64,000 nucleotides of DNA from Eonycteris spelaea. Taxonomy: Eukaryota; Chordata; Mammalia; Chiroptera; Pteropodidae. The notes beneath the pieces are model-generated. The model did not search any database, had not been told where the DNA came from, and saw nothing but the letters and a program-made list of their open reading frames with translations. The stretch covers positions 6,103,501 through 6,167,500 of the forward strand of contig PUFA01000062.1 of the NCBI GenBank assembly GCA_003508835.1, given 5' to 3'. How positions within the stretch are numbered: position 1 is the stretch's first letter; every line of letters starts with the position of its first letter. Positions 1 through 13,699 of this stretch are shown piece by piece. The position numbers and the translations under genes are program-made.

Positions 1-1740
1 TCTAACAGAATGCGATTTTAACAATGTTAAGAAATGCGAGTGACTGTTAACACTGGTTATCTGAAATAGAGCTAAAATGTATCTACTGAATTTTGATTTA
101 CTTTAATAAATTAAGGGAGAAAAATAAACACAAAGTGTCCATTTCTATAATTTTTCAGAAAATCTATATATAAAAAAAATTTATCTGAATGAAATAAAGA
201 AATTTGGCTTATACACAAGAGTATCTGGATATTCAGAATGATTGCCAACAGACATAAGGTCTGCTGGGGGAATATGACATTCTTTAGATGTAAGCTCTGA
301 TGTCTTTAGCAAGAGCAAATGATCACCTTCAGCTGTGTCAAAATATTTTGATGCATTTGTTTCTCAAAACAAAGAAAATGGCTCACTTAAGGCTTTTTCC
401 ATTTGTGATCAACTGTGCTGGTTCACAAAGCTGCAAAATTTTTAATAAACAAATGTGTCTTCTGTTGCCTGCTGTACTAAATTTCCCATCTGGAACTTGA
501 ACACTCCACCCCAAAGCGTTGGCGGGTATTGGTATAATAAAGATCACAGAGTGAATCACACCACTATGTAGTGATCCTTAGCCAACTGCCCGTTTCCCAT
601 AAGCAAAAATCTAGAACCAGATACACTGCTCATTTTGTATTTCTTTTAGGAATGAGACATTTAGTTCTTTTGGGAATGAGAAATTTAGTTCCAATATACC
701 CAAGTTGACCCTCCAGGAGATAATTAGAAAAGAGGGAAAAAGTTTAGAAAAGAAAGGATAGCAAACAAAAAAAGTGTTTTTATAGCGAAGCATTAAAAGA
801 GAAAGAAAATATAGAGGAGTAAAGCTAGACATGATTGCTGCACTTAAATGACTCTTAGGGGCCCAAAGTAAGACATGTTCTGTAAAAGGTCAGCTTACAG
901 CCTGGGGAACGCACAGAGGCAATGGAGCTGGGCATCAATCTGTCATCAAAACCAGAAGACCACAAATATTTGGATGGTAAACCAAACTGGGGTAGTAGGG
1001 ATTAGGGGTAGGTGCTGTTGCACAACAACATAGTATTGAAAATCTGGGACATACGCTGAGATATTTCCACCACAGCAATAGTAAACACAACTATAGGTAA
1101 AACTAATTTAGCACGTAAAAAGAATCAGATATTCTATTTAGCAGGAACTGTTAGTTACTATATGTAAAAAAAAAACAAATAATATAATCATAACAAATTC
1201 TACATAAATATAAATATATTACAAGTATGATTATATATTTAATCAAAGCTTCACATGGTACTCTGACTCTCATCTTTCTTTGTATATTAAGTCAGCTTTT
1301 CATTCTCATATTATTTTGCATTAAGGGCTGGTGATTTCAGGAACCTAACTAACATTTGAAGTCCACCCTCGCATGCCATTGGGAGAACACGAAAGAGACA
1401 AAAGGCACAAAGAATAACGTTTGCTGTGATATCCATGCAGTGAGTGGAGTGAGCAGGCAAGGAAACCGAAGCAGGGGATAAAACTGCTGTGGCCCAGTCT
1501 CATAGGCAGAACTCAATTCCTTACTTTCTATTTGGAGCTGATGCCCCCTATACCTTCTGTGCCAAAGAGTTCCCATGACTAAGTATCTCCTAATTATTAA
1601 TAACAAAAACTTCTTACAGAATGTCTCATTGACAAAGTAACTCACAAGCTGCCACACCATTATAACACATAGATAAGAAACACTGGGAGGTTACACTGAA
1701 ACAAAGCCCATTAAAATGTATTTTAAGCTGTAAGCGTAAA
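1..1740. other. Unassigned AT-rich non-coding sequence
   Basis: No coding exon or repeat family could be recognised here, apart from the small direct duplication listed separately. A splice-like acceptor and donor pair occurs on the minus strand near 895-940, but the donor lacks the usual G before GT and two frames stay open, so it was not called. Confidence 0.5.
642..689. repeat. 24-bp tandem duplication, two copies
   Basis: The 24-base unit at 642-665 is followed directly by a copy at 666-689. They differ at two positions (TAGG/TGGG and GACA/GAAA). This looks like a local replication-slippage duplication. Confidence 0.8.
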
Positions 1741-1744
1741 GGAA

Positions 1745-2690
1745 CATGAAAACCGCAATGAATGCTGGTAAGGTCATAAATTGGTACAATTCTTTTGAGA
1801 ATCTGTCTCTTTTTTAAACATATGATGAATTTTAAAAATGCTTATACCTCTTGAAATAGTAACTACTACTGAGAATTTATTTTGGAACATGTCTTAAATA
1901 CAGAGAAAAATTATCCAAAAATATACTTGGTGAAACAGGAAAATAACCTGTCTCCATAAGGAAACTGAAGCATCCATAAAATAATTAAAATGTATTGTTT
2001 AAAAAAGCACCATATTCTTATTTCCACAAAAATGTAAACACATGCATTAAAAAAGACAAAGTTAATGTACTAAAAGAATATCAGATATTAATGCTAGTCA
2101 TAGGATTTACCAGTTATTTTTACTCTTCTGTACTATCCTAATTTCTCCAAATTTTTTTTGTGATAAAAGTATTCACTCTTGCATCTGCACAAACAAAAGT
2201 ATTTCCAAATAGTTTACAAAATTTGTGTTAAGATTTTAATGAAAAGGCAATTACAGTTATGATTTCAGCAATGTAAAGATGTGTATTACATACATAGAAA
2301 AGAGTCTGAAGAAAATATACCAAAATTAACACCACTTAATAAATTCATGGGTGGTTTTATTATTATTATTTTTTTATTCTGGATTGTATTTTCTAATTTT
2401 CCACATGAATCATTCTTATAATCAAGAAAATACTAATGGCTATCTTAACTATAAAAGCATCGACAGAGTTAATATGGAGAATGTGCTTTGTTTTAAAAAG
2501 GTATTGTGTTTTGTACAATTTCGAGTATGTAAAAAATGCACATACAGAAAAGTCAGAGCACAAGTACATTAAAATAGTAAGAATGGTTGTCCAAGTGGTA
2601 GGAGGATGAGATTTTTTCCCTTCCTACATTTGTGTACAGTCTGAATTTTAAAATATTTTCATTTAAATCTGTTATAGCTAAAAGTATAAG
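1745..2690 (+). mobile_element. Old L1 (L1M-type) 3'-end fragment
   Basis: The sequence follows the typical 3' portion of old mammalian L1: the 'tggtacaattcttttgag' block, a 'cttatacctcttgaaatagtaa' type block, then the 'aagaaaatataccaaaat' block and a T-rich end near 2350-2400. A second, similar 3' end block appears near 2590-2680. It is heavily mutated and incomplete, with no usable ORF. The family was recognised by eye and the subfamily is not assigned. Confidence 0.65.
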
Positions 2691-4227
2691 AAACCCTGTA
2701 TAGTTGTTGCTGTTGCTTTTATAGAAGCATTTATTAACTGAAATCTCTATTTTGTGTTTTCAACTCAGCCTCAATTCACTGCAATAAAAAATATATGTTT
2801 AGAATGTTATTTTTGGAAAAGTTTGTATTGCTGCTGCTTGAGACAGTCTGCTAAACTATAACTATTTGGATGTTACAGCCCTAACCTGAAGAACACGTAT
2901 ACAATTAAGTTCGTCTTAGTGTCTACTTTCAAGAAGAGTATTGTGCTAAAGTGTGATGTCTTCTGCAGAGTTTATGAGAAAGGGTGAGGACTGCTTTATA
3001 AATGAACCATATCGGTATAATGGATGTCATTCAATATTTCACAAAACAAAACCAGTCATTTATTTGATGTTGGCTCCCTGAATAAAACCAGCTGCAAACA
3101 GCAGAAAATCAGGCCAAACCGGATTTGATGGAGAAGACAATTTAGTCAAAAATGCAAATCTCCAAGCCTTCTTTTGCAAATATTGGTAATTTTTGTGCAC
3201 AAAGGCTGTCTGTGTTAATAAGCTTGTGTATTTGAATATTTTTAAGAATATTTTCTTCCTGCTATTTGGTGGAGTTTTGCTTTACTGTACTCATTATCAG
3301 CTAATAGTTTCTGTCCTCTCCTCTCTGTGACAACAAAGCTTTGGCTATAAGTTAAAATTACCAAGTGATTAAATTATGGCTCTCAAAAGAGTATGTTCAC
3401 TATATACACAAATTATCTTTAAAACTGAATGACTGGAAATATTAATTTAAACCAATTTGCAAAAATCCATAAAATATTACTAAATAACAATCCCAAGTGT
3501 TCCAAAATTACAATTCCTTTTTTTTATGAGTAATTTTCTTTCTAATTTAAAAAGTTATATGTAATCTACTTTGACTCATTTAAGGAATTTATCTTAAAGA
3601 TATTGCATTTGTTTTCCAAATTCATTAACCGGAATTTTCTGGAACAGGTGCATTTTAAAATTCAGAACTTTGGATTTCAGAAAGATCGTTGGTCCATGTT
3701 CCGTATATTAGATCAGAGAGCTCACCACCAACACCTTGCCCAATCTGGGGAACACCAGATATTCAAATATTAATATATCTGAATGAGACATATAAATGTT
3801 TTCACACTAAGCTGGATGAATAAAGACTATAAAGAACTTTTGGTCAATTCAAGAAGGGTGTTGATACCAAAGACTATCTACGGAAGGAGAGAAGGAAGGA
3901 AGGGCCTTTTATTTTGAGAAGTTTAGATTCTGAAGTTGCAAATAAGTGATTCTGGACCTATAAGACTAAAACCACACTGTCCACCAAGATGGGACTAGTT
4001 ACATTATGTTTTATGAGTAGAATAAAATACCATCATACAAAGTTAGGTGAAGAAAGTTAACTTGCAAAATGGTGAGGATAGCACAATTCTTTATTCTGGG
4101 GGAAAATTGTATTATGTATAACTATCACTGAAAAGGTGATATTACATGGAACATATACTTATTTTTTTACCTTTTTATATTGAAAAAATAAGTAGAATGC
4201 TTATTGTTCTTGTTATTGTTGTAGAAT
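2691..4227. other. Unassigned non-coding sequence
   Basis: AT-rich sequence with no exon, RNA gene or repeat family that I can support. Confidence 0.5.
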
Positions 4228-4385
4228 GATAATTGTTCATTCAACAATATTTAGTGAATACCTATTTTGTACTAGGCACTGTTGTAGGGATACAATCGTT
4301 TTTAAAAAGTCACTTCCCTCATGTTTACATGCTGCTAGCATATACTAGGAATGATAATAAAAAGATTAAAAGTGCTATAAAGAAA
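4228..4385 (-). mobile_element. L2 LINE 3'-end fragment
   Basis: It starts with 'ttcattcaacaatattta', followed by 'tactaggcactgttgtag'. This is the reverse complement of the L2 3' end. The match fades after about 4380. Confidence 0.65.
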
Positions 4386-6159
4386 AATAAAACCATATGG
4401 GCAACAGAGTAACACAGGAGGATTATTCAAACTAGGATCACCAGGTTTACGAGGTAATATTCAATTTAAACATTTTAAATGAATACTCCTTATAGAAAAA
4501 AAATCAAAGCACTATCGAATCAAAGGAATATCAAGAACATCTATGTTCCAACCCGCTGACACTCAAGTACAGTAAACAGCTTCTAGAAATCTGTACAAAT
4601 ATAACTTTCTAAAACTAAAAAGGGATTCTACTGAAAATGTTCCCATACTTGCTCAATTATCAATTTTTGCCTTTGAGTTCTTTTCCTTTTCTAATAGAGC
4701 AAAATAATGTGTTTGTGTATAATATTCTAATTATACGGTCACAATGAACTTTTGTTTAATTGATCACCCCAATGCTGTCTTCTAAGGAATATTTAACCTA
4801 CATGAGGCTTTTAAGAAATTTGCAGTATCATAAGAACAAAAACAAAGGCATTATACGGAGACAAAAAAGTTGAAGCTATCAAACCTCTAATGAGATTTCA
4901 GGGTTCAACTTAAATTTCAATGCAGAAGTTTTATAATTTTATCTTAAATAGGTGGGCTAGGAACTACAGCTATAGAAAACTTAAAACTGTACCCTAAGTT
5001 TAATGAAACACAATGACCAGACACAAGTGGTACTCAAGGGTTAAATATGCAACAACTATTCTATCACTATTGAAAGCCTGGACTGTAAGGCAAATAAACG
5101 GACAGCCAACACAGAAGACAGAACTATTTCTGCCTTCCGTTCTGTGCAGATTGGGCTCTAAGTGCTAAGGAAGGTAGCAGAAAAGGTTGGTTCCTATCCT
5201 CAAGGGATTTTTGACTAAGTCTCTTTCTCCCCTTTCCAACTGAAGTCCCTTAGAAAGATCAGTGAGCAATAAAAACATTTTTATAAATTAGAGATCCTAA
5301 AATAACATCTGTAGTTTAGTAGAACTTTATGACAGATGTAAAAGTGAAAAGAAAATTAAAATAATGAACACACAATGGGTGGAGGAGACTGATCATATAT
5401 CACTTAGGAATTTTATAAGTTTAAGATATACAGATGAAACTAAAAACAAAAGTTTCAAAAAGTAGAATATTCTTTTTCTTTTTAAAATAGCCTTAAAAAC
5501 ACCAAGCTCCACAAATTAGTGCTGAATAGAAAACCAGTGAAGTAGGTATCCTATTTAGTTCAGCACTGGTCTATCCTGAGACGTAAACTATAATCAGAAC
5601 TGTTTTCTACAGAGTGAAGTGGATTTAGAACACAAGATGATTAAAAGCACAGTCTCTAAACCTGAACATCATGCCAAGAAATAGGAAATGCTACAAACTC
5701 AATGTCCAATTAGCATCAGGAAGCTAAAAGATGTAATTCCATATTTAATCTTATTTCCATTAAATCTAATTTTCATTGATGACCCTAAATAAATCAAAGT
5801 ATTTGACTTTAATCATTTGAAATCATTTTTTTTAAATACACATATGCTACTGAAAATCTATATTAAAAAAAAATGGAAACAAAGTAACAGCCTAGAAAAT
5901 GAGAGGTTGTTTTGGGGAGGTTTTTTTGCTTCTAAAATATCCCCTGTAGTATAATCTACAGAAATAAAAATATTAGGAGATTGGGGGCCCATTCCCAAAG
6001 CTTGTAATGAATAAGACCATAAATGACATTAACATATATCTATACTTAGGAGGCACATATTAGGAATGTCAAAAAGGATTATGGGTATTTTTAAAGAAAA
6101 GAATGACTTCTATCAGAAGGATTCATGGCCCTGAGAATAGGAAAAGCAGATGCTTACAA
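4386..6159. other. Unassigned non-coding sequence
   Basis: AT-rich sequence with short A and T runs. I see no supported gene or repeat family. Confidence 0.5.
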
Positions 6160-6380
6160 CTCATGTCCCAAACTGCACCCGTCCTTTCCTCCACCAGATG
6201 CGTGCCTCCTTCTGGTTCTTATCTCTGTAACTGCACCACCATCCACCCAGTTACTCACAGTAAATAAAATCTTAGCTATCATTTCAGCTTCAAATTCCCT
6301 TCTCTGCTCCCCTGACAATCCCCCAGCTCCTGTCCATTTTAATCTCCCATCTATTACTTGTGCTCTAACTTAGTTCAGGT
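6160..6380 (+). mobile_element. L2 LINE fragment
   Basis: The C/T-rich text around 'gcaccaccatccacccag' matches the part of the L2 open frame upstream of its 3' end, in the sense direction. An open frame at 6125-6373 is a shadow of this element and not a gene. Confidence 0.6.
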
Positions 6381-6470
6381 CACAAACACCTCTTTATAGC
6401 AGAGTGCAGGAATTCGTCCAAATGTATCAATAGCCATAACAAATTAAATCCATCCCCAAAGAGATACATT

Positions 6471-6505
6471 AAATATATATATATTATATATAACAAATAT
6501 ATATA

Positions 6506-6536
<31 letters not shown>
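6471..6536. repeat. (TA)n microsatellite with T run
   Basis: Alternating TA with small interruptions, ending in a T run before 'accaaaag'. It is likely to vary in length. Confidence 0.9.
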
Positions 6537-6739
6537 ACCAAAAGAAAGCTGCTATAGTACTAGGAATACCAGGTACTATTAGTAGTTTGTACTACCGAAG
6601 TATAAAGCAAAATGGACGATGGAACCGCTCACTAACAAGGTGCAAATCATGAACCTCCTTGCACACAGAGAAACTGATGCACCACCTTCACTGTGGGGAA
6701 GCGACTGTGGGTCTTCACGTGGCAGAGTCTTGCTCACAG

Positions 6740-7440
6740 TCTACCTCCTGCATTACTGACTTCTTTAAAGCCTTCAAATGGCTCCCTATGGTCAAAAGTC
6801 CATTGCTGATTTAGACTTACCAAAAAGCTCAGAAACTTCCAAGCATGCTATATTGGAAATAGAACAGTGTAGTGAACAACCTCATTGGGTACGACAAGTA
6901 TCATGGAAAATCTTTTTCATCTATCCTCTACTCTGGATTGTTTCGAAGCAACCCCAGAAATCATTTCACTTCATCTGTAAATATTTCAGTATGCCTCCTT
7001 AAGAAAAGCCTCTCAAAACAAACAACCAACCCATTAATGTCATTGCTACAGGTAAACAAAATTAACATAATTTCCTTAGTAATAAATTTCCGGTCAGGTC
7101 ACCTTTCCTCAGTTATCTTATTGTTTCTCCAGACTGCTTTTTAGATGGTGGTGTATCCTTCTAACAGCTGACATCGCTTACAAGGACCTTCATTATCTGT
7201 CCTCTGCTTTCCTTCCACACTCATTTTTTGAAACTCTTTTTCCTTTCCCTGTGCTTCTGGCCATATTTACTTAATTTCTGTTTCTTTTTATTAGGCCTTC
7301 AGATATAATTTTTCAGCAGCCTAAATCTCTCTCAGCCCCACCCTCTTGCTTCAGGTCTCAGCTCAGACATTACTTTCTCTAAGAAACCTCCTGCTACACC
7401 TCCTGGACCCAGAAATGAATTGTCGAATACAGCTCTCATG
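6740..7440 (+). mobile_element. Interrupted L2 LINE copy
   Basis: Two L2 blocks lie in the same order and orientation as in L2. The first is 6740-6815 ('cttcaaatggctccctat'). The second is 7178-7440 ('aaggaccttcattatctg', then 'caggtctcagctcagaca'). Between them, about 6815-7178 resembles another old interspersed repeat, possibly an L1 3' region on the minus strand, that interrupted the L2. The outer parts are recognised well and the middle only weakly. Confidence 0.6.
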
Positions 7441-8329
7441 CCCAGTGAGGTTAGAAAACTTAATGTCCCCTCTCCCCCAAGTTCCCATTTAAAAACAAAT
7501 GCCAATTTATAACTTTTGGTTTCTGAGACACTAACTTTCCCCTCTGGGGTGCTTCGTGTCCAACATTTTCAGGGGACAGTTACTATTTTTTATGTTTGCC
7601 TTTTGACTTATATATTCATGCAAAATCATTATGCAAACCTCTTATAAATGGTGTGCTACAGGTGCGAAGCAGATGTTAGTTCAAAGACCATCAAGAGTAA
7701 GAAAACCCATGGAATTAATGTTCTCTTTAATAATCATAAAGCCTTTTGAATGTGAATTAGATATCTGCGGAATAACTAGGTGTGATAAAGTCAGGGACAA
7801 AAGAGCTAGTGGAAAAAGACCTAACTCCAAAGTAGGGCTCTGGAATTCTATTGTTACAGGAGCAGAAAACTGCTTCATTTTATTCTGAAAGTGGTATCAA
7901 CTCCGAAAAACATTTACCCATCAAGAACATTACTGTTCAATAGATAACTGCCTAAATAGAGTTTCTCTGCGGAGATTTTCACCAAAATGCCATCAGAAAC
8001 CTATATTTGAAGATCAATTACCAAAGTTTTCTAGGAAATGTTGGTTCATGATTTTGTGCATCTTGCCTTGCTTATAACATAAGACTGTACATAATAACTA
8101 GGCAGAAACAAAAATTTTTCTGAGGCCTTAACAAGTATAATCTATTCTGTGAAGCCAATTTATTATATTTTTGATTTTGTAGTTATTTTAAACAAGCTTT
8201 TGTTCAAACAAGTGTGTAAATATACACTTTAAAAAACAGATTGCAGTATTTAGTGTTTCAAAAATGTTGAATTTGTATCCCATTAATGATTTAACTTTAT
8301 GGCCTAGACTTAAGAATAAGAGCTAGCGC
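7441..8329. other. Unassigned non-coding sequence
   Basis: No supported gene or repeat. The two overlapping open frames near 7631-7888 lie on opposite strands and show no splice context or family resemblance. Confidence 0.45.
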
Positions 8330-8545
8330 TAACACTAATACAGTACTTATTTTTGTCCAAACAAAATTCTAAATGCTTTATCTTATCTTCACTACAACTC
8401 TATGATGTATTATTACCTGCATTTTACAGATGAGCACAGAGAAGTTAAGTGATTGTACAAAGTCACCAACTAGTAAATAGTAGAGCCAGCATTTGGCATT
8501 TTGGTAGTTTCTAATTCAGTCACTCTACCACTCTTTGGAAAACGC
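8330..8545 (-). mobile_element. MIR SINE
   Basis: The MIR core reads in reverse: 'cattttacagatgagcaca', then 'gaagttaagtgattgtac', then 'agccagcatttgg'. It is nearly full length and old. Confidence 0.85.
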
Positions 8546-11144
8546 ATCTACAACTGAGCACCAAGCTTCAGGATGAATTCTTACAGCGAAGAAAAGGAAA
8601 TGGGACGGCATGCCCCAGCTAGTTCAGAAGAACCAACCATGGCTGGGGACTGGCAGATTCTCACAGCCAGTCCGTCCCTGCTGCTGCTTCCTGAGACATA
8701 GTAAAACGTTCCCACGACAACTAAGAAGACCTGACATTTCCTTTACAGCTGTGACTACCAGGCTGGGTCAACTCACTTCCCCTAAGTTTTCCACTTATGT
8801 TCACTTGCAAATACAGGGGACAGAAATGCTCCAGAGATGCAGAACAAGACCAAACCAGGTTCAGTTTATTGTGTAAGGACGTGGGAGATGATGAGGTCCA
8901 CACGGAGAATAAGTCCGTTACAGTGCGGTGTCTCAGGGAGACCAAGCGCCCAACCTGTGCGTCACTAGAGAACTTCTGTTTTCTTTCTGTTTTGCAGGGG
9001 CAGGAGGTAGGGGGCTGCCCCAAAATCTCAGCTGAAATCTGAGTTCTTCCATGGCCAGAAAGTTTAAAAAGTAATGTGTCAGTTCAAGGCCCTGGACAGA
9101 AGTTAACAGACCAGTATTCTTATTTCTATCTGGCCACGAAAAAACCATGATAATTTAGTAACTTTCTGTCCCAGTTTTCTCACTTAATGCTACCTCTCAT
9201 TATTTTACAGATTTATAATACATTTTGCTATATTAAAATATATACATGCATATCAAGTAAAGATATGTTAGTGATCTCATCAAAGATAGTTAAAGAGGGC
9301 AAACAAAAATCCCATTTCTCACAGAAAGAAAAGGAGTGAGGTAACTTACCAATAATGAGTGTACTAAAAACCTAATGCTCTAGGTAGGTATTTCCTCCTG
9401 GTGCTCAGGACACCACCCTAAGACTGGTCCTGTGTGTGAGCAATCAATTCCCTCAACGATTTAAACATTGAGGGTATTTTCATTTAGTGGATGCAGATGA
9501 TTTATGGGTAACAGTTCCAGAGGGGTTTACTAAGGCCCAGGTTCCAATTGTGACTCCATCACTTGATGAGAATGAAAATGAACTTCGTGGTCCTCAGTTT
9601 CTTCTGCCTTCTCTCACACACAATTATCAAATAAGGGACCATGTTAAATGATTGGCCACTGGCATTTTACAATGAAAAAAACATGGTTTATCATGTATCT
9701 TTATTTCTCATGGTCAGATATCACATTGTTAAAACAGGCTACATAAGAAGGAAAATAAGTTCATGGAAGAATCATTCAGTAGGTTCCATTCACTGTTTAG
9801 GTATCTGAATGGAGCAAGAAGACCATTACAAGGGATCTGATGCAGATTCCCCTTTTCCATCAGGCTGAAGCCAGTGAAATATCATCTTAATGAAAAGCTG
9901 TTGATCTCAGGCTTATTAGAGAAGACATAAAAACCAAAAAATAATAATAACAATAATAATAATTTTATAAGTTTGAAAGGGAAAGGTCATATTTGCTAGA
10001 ACAACAGATGGTTAATGAGATGCAAGGTGAGCTCAGAGGCCAACACTGAAGGATATAAAAGAATAAAATACTATGCTTTATTTTACTAATTGACCATGAT
10101 ATGAATACAGATTCGAAATTAGGAAATGATATGATACAAATTATAAATATAGTATAAACTATAAAATATAGTATAAACTATATTTAAAATAATTGGTGTT
10201 TAAAAAGGCCTTTTCTGAAATATTTAAAATTTAGAAATAAAAATATCCCAAATAATCTGTAATTGTATATCTTGATTTAAAGAGTTAATCTATTCCACTA
10301 GTAGTAATGTTTAAAGGCAGACATTTTACAGTGTCAAATAAGACTAGACCCCTCTGGTAAGGGATTAGCAATCTTATGTTTGATTATTTTTTTCTGGGCA
10401 GCAGGCTATTCCAGTTTTAATTCCAGACATGACACATACCCCTAAGTCAAATAACTGGAAAAGCAGTTGATCATGTGTTATAACTTTTTTAAAATAACAA
10501 ATTCCTACCTCATTTTTGGAACAAATAAATAAAAACTAAGTAAGTGAACTCCATCAAAATTTATTTTAATCATTTGAAGCATTAATTATGTCTTCATCTG
10601 TTTCTGAAGTTGTTTGTTCATTATGAATAATAATTAATGCATTTTCCTATCAAGTAACATAAAGATTTCTGATGAAAGACTGAGAATCTAAATGGAAAAA
10701 CTCTAGGTTCCTTATAAAACAAATCAAACTTAAAAAGCATTTCCCTTAAATTGACATTCTACACTCATAGAAAATTATTTAAAGTATAAGAGTGTATCTA
10801 AAACATGGATTCTACCTTCGGCATTAAATTCAGTGAAGCACTATGTATATGGCTTCAAGGAACGTCAGACAATTTTAGGGTTAAACAGGTTTTTCTCTTA
10901 ATTTTTAGAGAGATCTGAAAGTTAAGCTTCAGTCGTTAGGCTACTATTTTGGCAATAAAAAAAAAACCTCAAGAGTTATTGAATAAAATGATGTCACGTA
11001 CTTATGTTGTACCACTGACCAGGGTTTCTAAATAAATGCTGAAAACCTTTGGAGAGTTTTCTTAAATGTGGCTATAATTAAAATTTCTATAACTTGTAGA
11101 TCTCTAAATCATAAAGAATAGATAAATTCTTGAAAAGTTCTTAC
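8546..11144. other. Unassigned non-coding sequence
   Basis: Contains a short (ATA)n stretch at 9943-9963 and an imperfect repeat of 'atatagtataaactata' near 10146-10185. On the minus strand an excellent donor (G|GTAAGT) lies near 9346, but the possible exons in front of it either contain stops in all frames or have a weak acceptor, so no exon is called. Confidence 0.45.
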
Positions 11145-11193
11145 CTATCTTTGGGTTTTCCTTCAATTCTGACCCCACCTCTTAGAGATTTGT
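11145..11193 (-). CDS. Predicted 49-bp coding exon, gene unidentified
   Basis: On the minus strand a strong acceptor (pyrimidine-rich 'ctgccctccactctccag') is followed by 49 bases and then a good donor (ATAG|GTAAGA). Two of three frames contain stops. The only open one starts with the last two bases of a split codon and reads KSLRGGVRIEGKPKD, ending with two bases of the next codon. That start phase is exactly what the exon at 31633-31729 needs, since it ends with one base of a codon; the joined codon would be GAC (Asp). The peptide is basic and glycine-containing, with no domain I recognise. The intron between the two would be about 20 kb and hold an L1 and several other old repeats, which is normal for a mammalian intron. 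Alternatives are a chance splice-like site or an exon of a non-coding transcript. Phase match and single-frame openness favour a real coding exon. Confidence 0.6.
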
Positions 11194-11254
11194 CTGGAGA
11201 GTGGAGGGCAGAAAACACTTCTCCAGAACTTATTACAGAGACTGGTATTTCCCC

Positions 11255-11415
11255 AATATTAACATGTTAATGTGCACAACCATTTAGGGGGGTAGGTATT
11301 GCTATCACCACTGTTTGAGGTATGAGGAAGTGAAACTAGGAATCTAGCAAGTGGGCAGAGGTGGGATTTGAACCCAGGCAACCCAGGTCTATGTTCTTAG
11401 TCACTATGCTATGTT
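11255..11415 (-). mobile_element. MIR SINE
   Basis: The reverse-oriented MIR 3' core includes 'gtatgaggaagtgaaact' and 'ggtgggatttgaacccagg', the tRNA-derived B-box region. The 5' part has decayed. Confidence 0.85.
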
Positions 11416-13699
11416 GTAATTTTCCAAGGTGTTGGTCTATTTTTACAAGTAGGAATGTACTCTTTTTACCCCTAAGAGCAATGGATTTCCCTTCCTTGCG
11501 AGTCCTTCTGGGGGGACATTCCACCCTCCTTCCTCCCTGCTTCCTCCCCACCCACAGTTACCACTCAGGTAACAGTCTGTGTTTGCCCTGTGAGGTGACT
11601 TCCTCCCAAATATTAGCCAGCCCCACCTTCTAACACACGGTTACCAACTCTGGGTCATGTGAAGCGTTAGTGCCTGTATGAATGTTTATCCTGCTTCTCA
11701 GTGACTTATAAGAGGGACATTTCCTGAAAATATTGCAGGTGGACATTTCACTGTAGTGAGGTGTTCCGTGTCTGAATCACTCCTGTTGCCTAGAAACCCC
11801 TTTGTGTTTGGCAGGAGGAAGGTGACTCAGGCACAGGTACAGTCAGACACAGGGCAGATATTTATTCAGCACAACCTCCCCCCAGCACTAGACTGTTGAT
11901 TTCACGCTTAACCTTGACACTGTTCTTTCCCATGTCACTGTTAGCAGAGGCTCCTTCAATCTTGGCAAGTCAGGGAAACTCAAAAGGCACTACGCTGTGC
12001 ACAGAATTGACAGCTTGTAGCTGAAACATATGCTACATGATTTTCCTTATCGAGTTCTTTAAAGAAAAGCTTTAAGACAGAAGGCAATTACAGGATTCTT
12101 ACATATAAAAGGCAATTGGAATTATATGGTGGCATAGAAGTAATTCGCCATCCCTATTCTCTCAAGAATTCAATTAATATAATGCATTCCTAAACAGCAC
12201 TGGGTTACTACTTCTGACCTCATAGTCAAGAAAGAATTTTTTTCAGACAACCAGAGGAAGGCCACATTCAGGCCAGAAAAACTGTTCTACACAGACCTGT
12301 CAGCGTCTGCCTCCACCCTCCCCCTCTCTCTCTTGCTGCTCTCTGTTTATCTTTCTCTCTTAGGGGGAATAACAAGAAAGAATTGCTGACCACATATAAA
12401 TAGCTTCAGAATTGAAAGAGTTCACCTTCAAATACCATAGTGAATATAAAGCTATCACAGTCAGCCTAAGGTCACCTCTCTGACCTTTATCTTCAACCTT
12501 AAGTTAGCACGCATGCCTAGGTCACTCTAGAAGCCAAAAATCTAGGATAAAACAATCTAGAATTTAAAAAATGGCTTGCATTCCATATAAATTCTCTACC
12601 AGTTATTGCTAGTCCTCTAATATTTTGGGGCTCCACTATTTTTCTTAGTCATTTCTATGCATTACATATTCAAAGGAAGCAACGTGGTTTAAACAAAGGC
12701 AAGCAAATACACACATATCAGATGCTGGGGTTTTTCTCTTCGTCCTCCTTTTCAGCCATGCCTGCTAAAGACACAGAGAATAAGGCCTAAGGGTGTGTCT
12801 AAACGGTACCTCTTTCTTTGCAGGAAAATCCTGAATCCTAAATTTATTTAACCGCTGTGTACTGAAGGATACAAAGTAGTTTAGGTAATAGTCTTTTTTC
12901 TTCCCCCACCAAATAACATTCACCCTAACACAGGGTTTCCAGTATGTCTGACATCTATTAAGTACTACTGAAAGTCTAGTAGACGATATGTTTTACTTTG
13001 TCCTTTACAGCTACACAAGGAATATCAAAATTTACTACTTAGCAAAGATTTTCATCTTAAACATGTTAAAACTTTCTTTTCTCCAAAATACTCTTTTTCA
13101 AAGGCATATTATATATATGGGGCAGGGTGGAGAGAGCTTTTCATGTCTAAAAATTCTTAAAATCCACCAAAGTCTGTAACAGCTTTAAGAAATGAGTACC
13201 CTCATTATTTAGAACTGGCTTATTGCAGGTTACAATTACTACTGGGGCAAGCAATATGGAGGTAAATTACTCTCAAAAATATTTTAAAGTCCTTAACCAT
13301 GTCTAAAGAATATTCTCCCAATTCGGGGTTCATAGTTGATAAGTGGACCTGCTGCAGCTCTATAAAATGTTTGGGTTCGTATATATAACTAAGGATAGAA
13401 AGCTTTGTTCTTCAGATTTTCAAGGTGGAGTTCAGTCTTGGGAAATGAAACTGCCAGCAAAAAGCTTAGGATTTAAGCTCGTGATTTTGTTGCACCACAT
13501 GCCTGATGCAAGTTTCAGTAACAAATGAAGAATATTTGTTCCCATGCTATAACTAAAGCTTTCTGATAATTATATGGGAGTAGAGCCTCATTTATGATAG
13601 CAGGCAGAGTTCCTTGCATTTGTGTACTCTGAGAGAGCTAAATTACCATTAATTCTGTTTCATCTTTTGCAACCTTATTTAACGTTCCTTTAGATATCT
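11416..13699. other. Unassigned non-coding sequence
   Basis: No supported exon. A weak L2- or MIR-like piece ('agatatttattcagcac') sits near 11858. A pyrimidine-rich stretch occupies 12310-12360. Nothing else is recognised. Confidence 0.45.

Noticed and set aside
1349..1660. Minus-strand 103-codon open frame with a GTAAGG donor near 1523
   Set aside because: An exon at about 1524-1589 would be in phase with the 49-bp exon, but the acceptor 'ttaataattag' is poor and there is no independent support.
9300..9420. Minus-strand exon ending at the G|GTAAGT donor near 9346
   Set aside because: The donor is excellent, but the nearest acceptor gives stops in all three frames. A closer one ('gcattag') has no pyrimidine tract. 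A 22-bp exon remains possible but unsupported.
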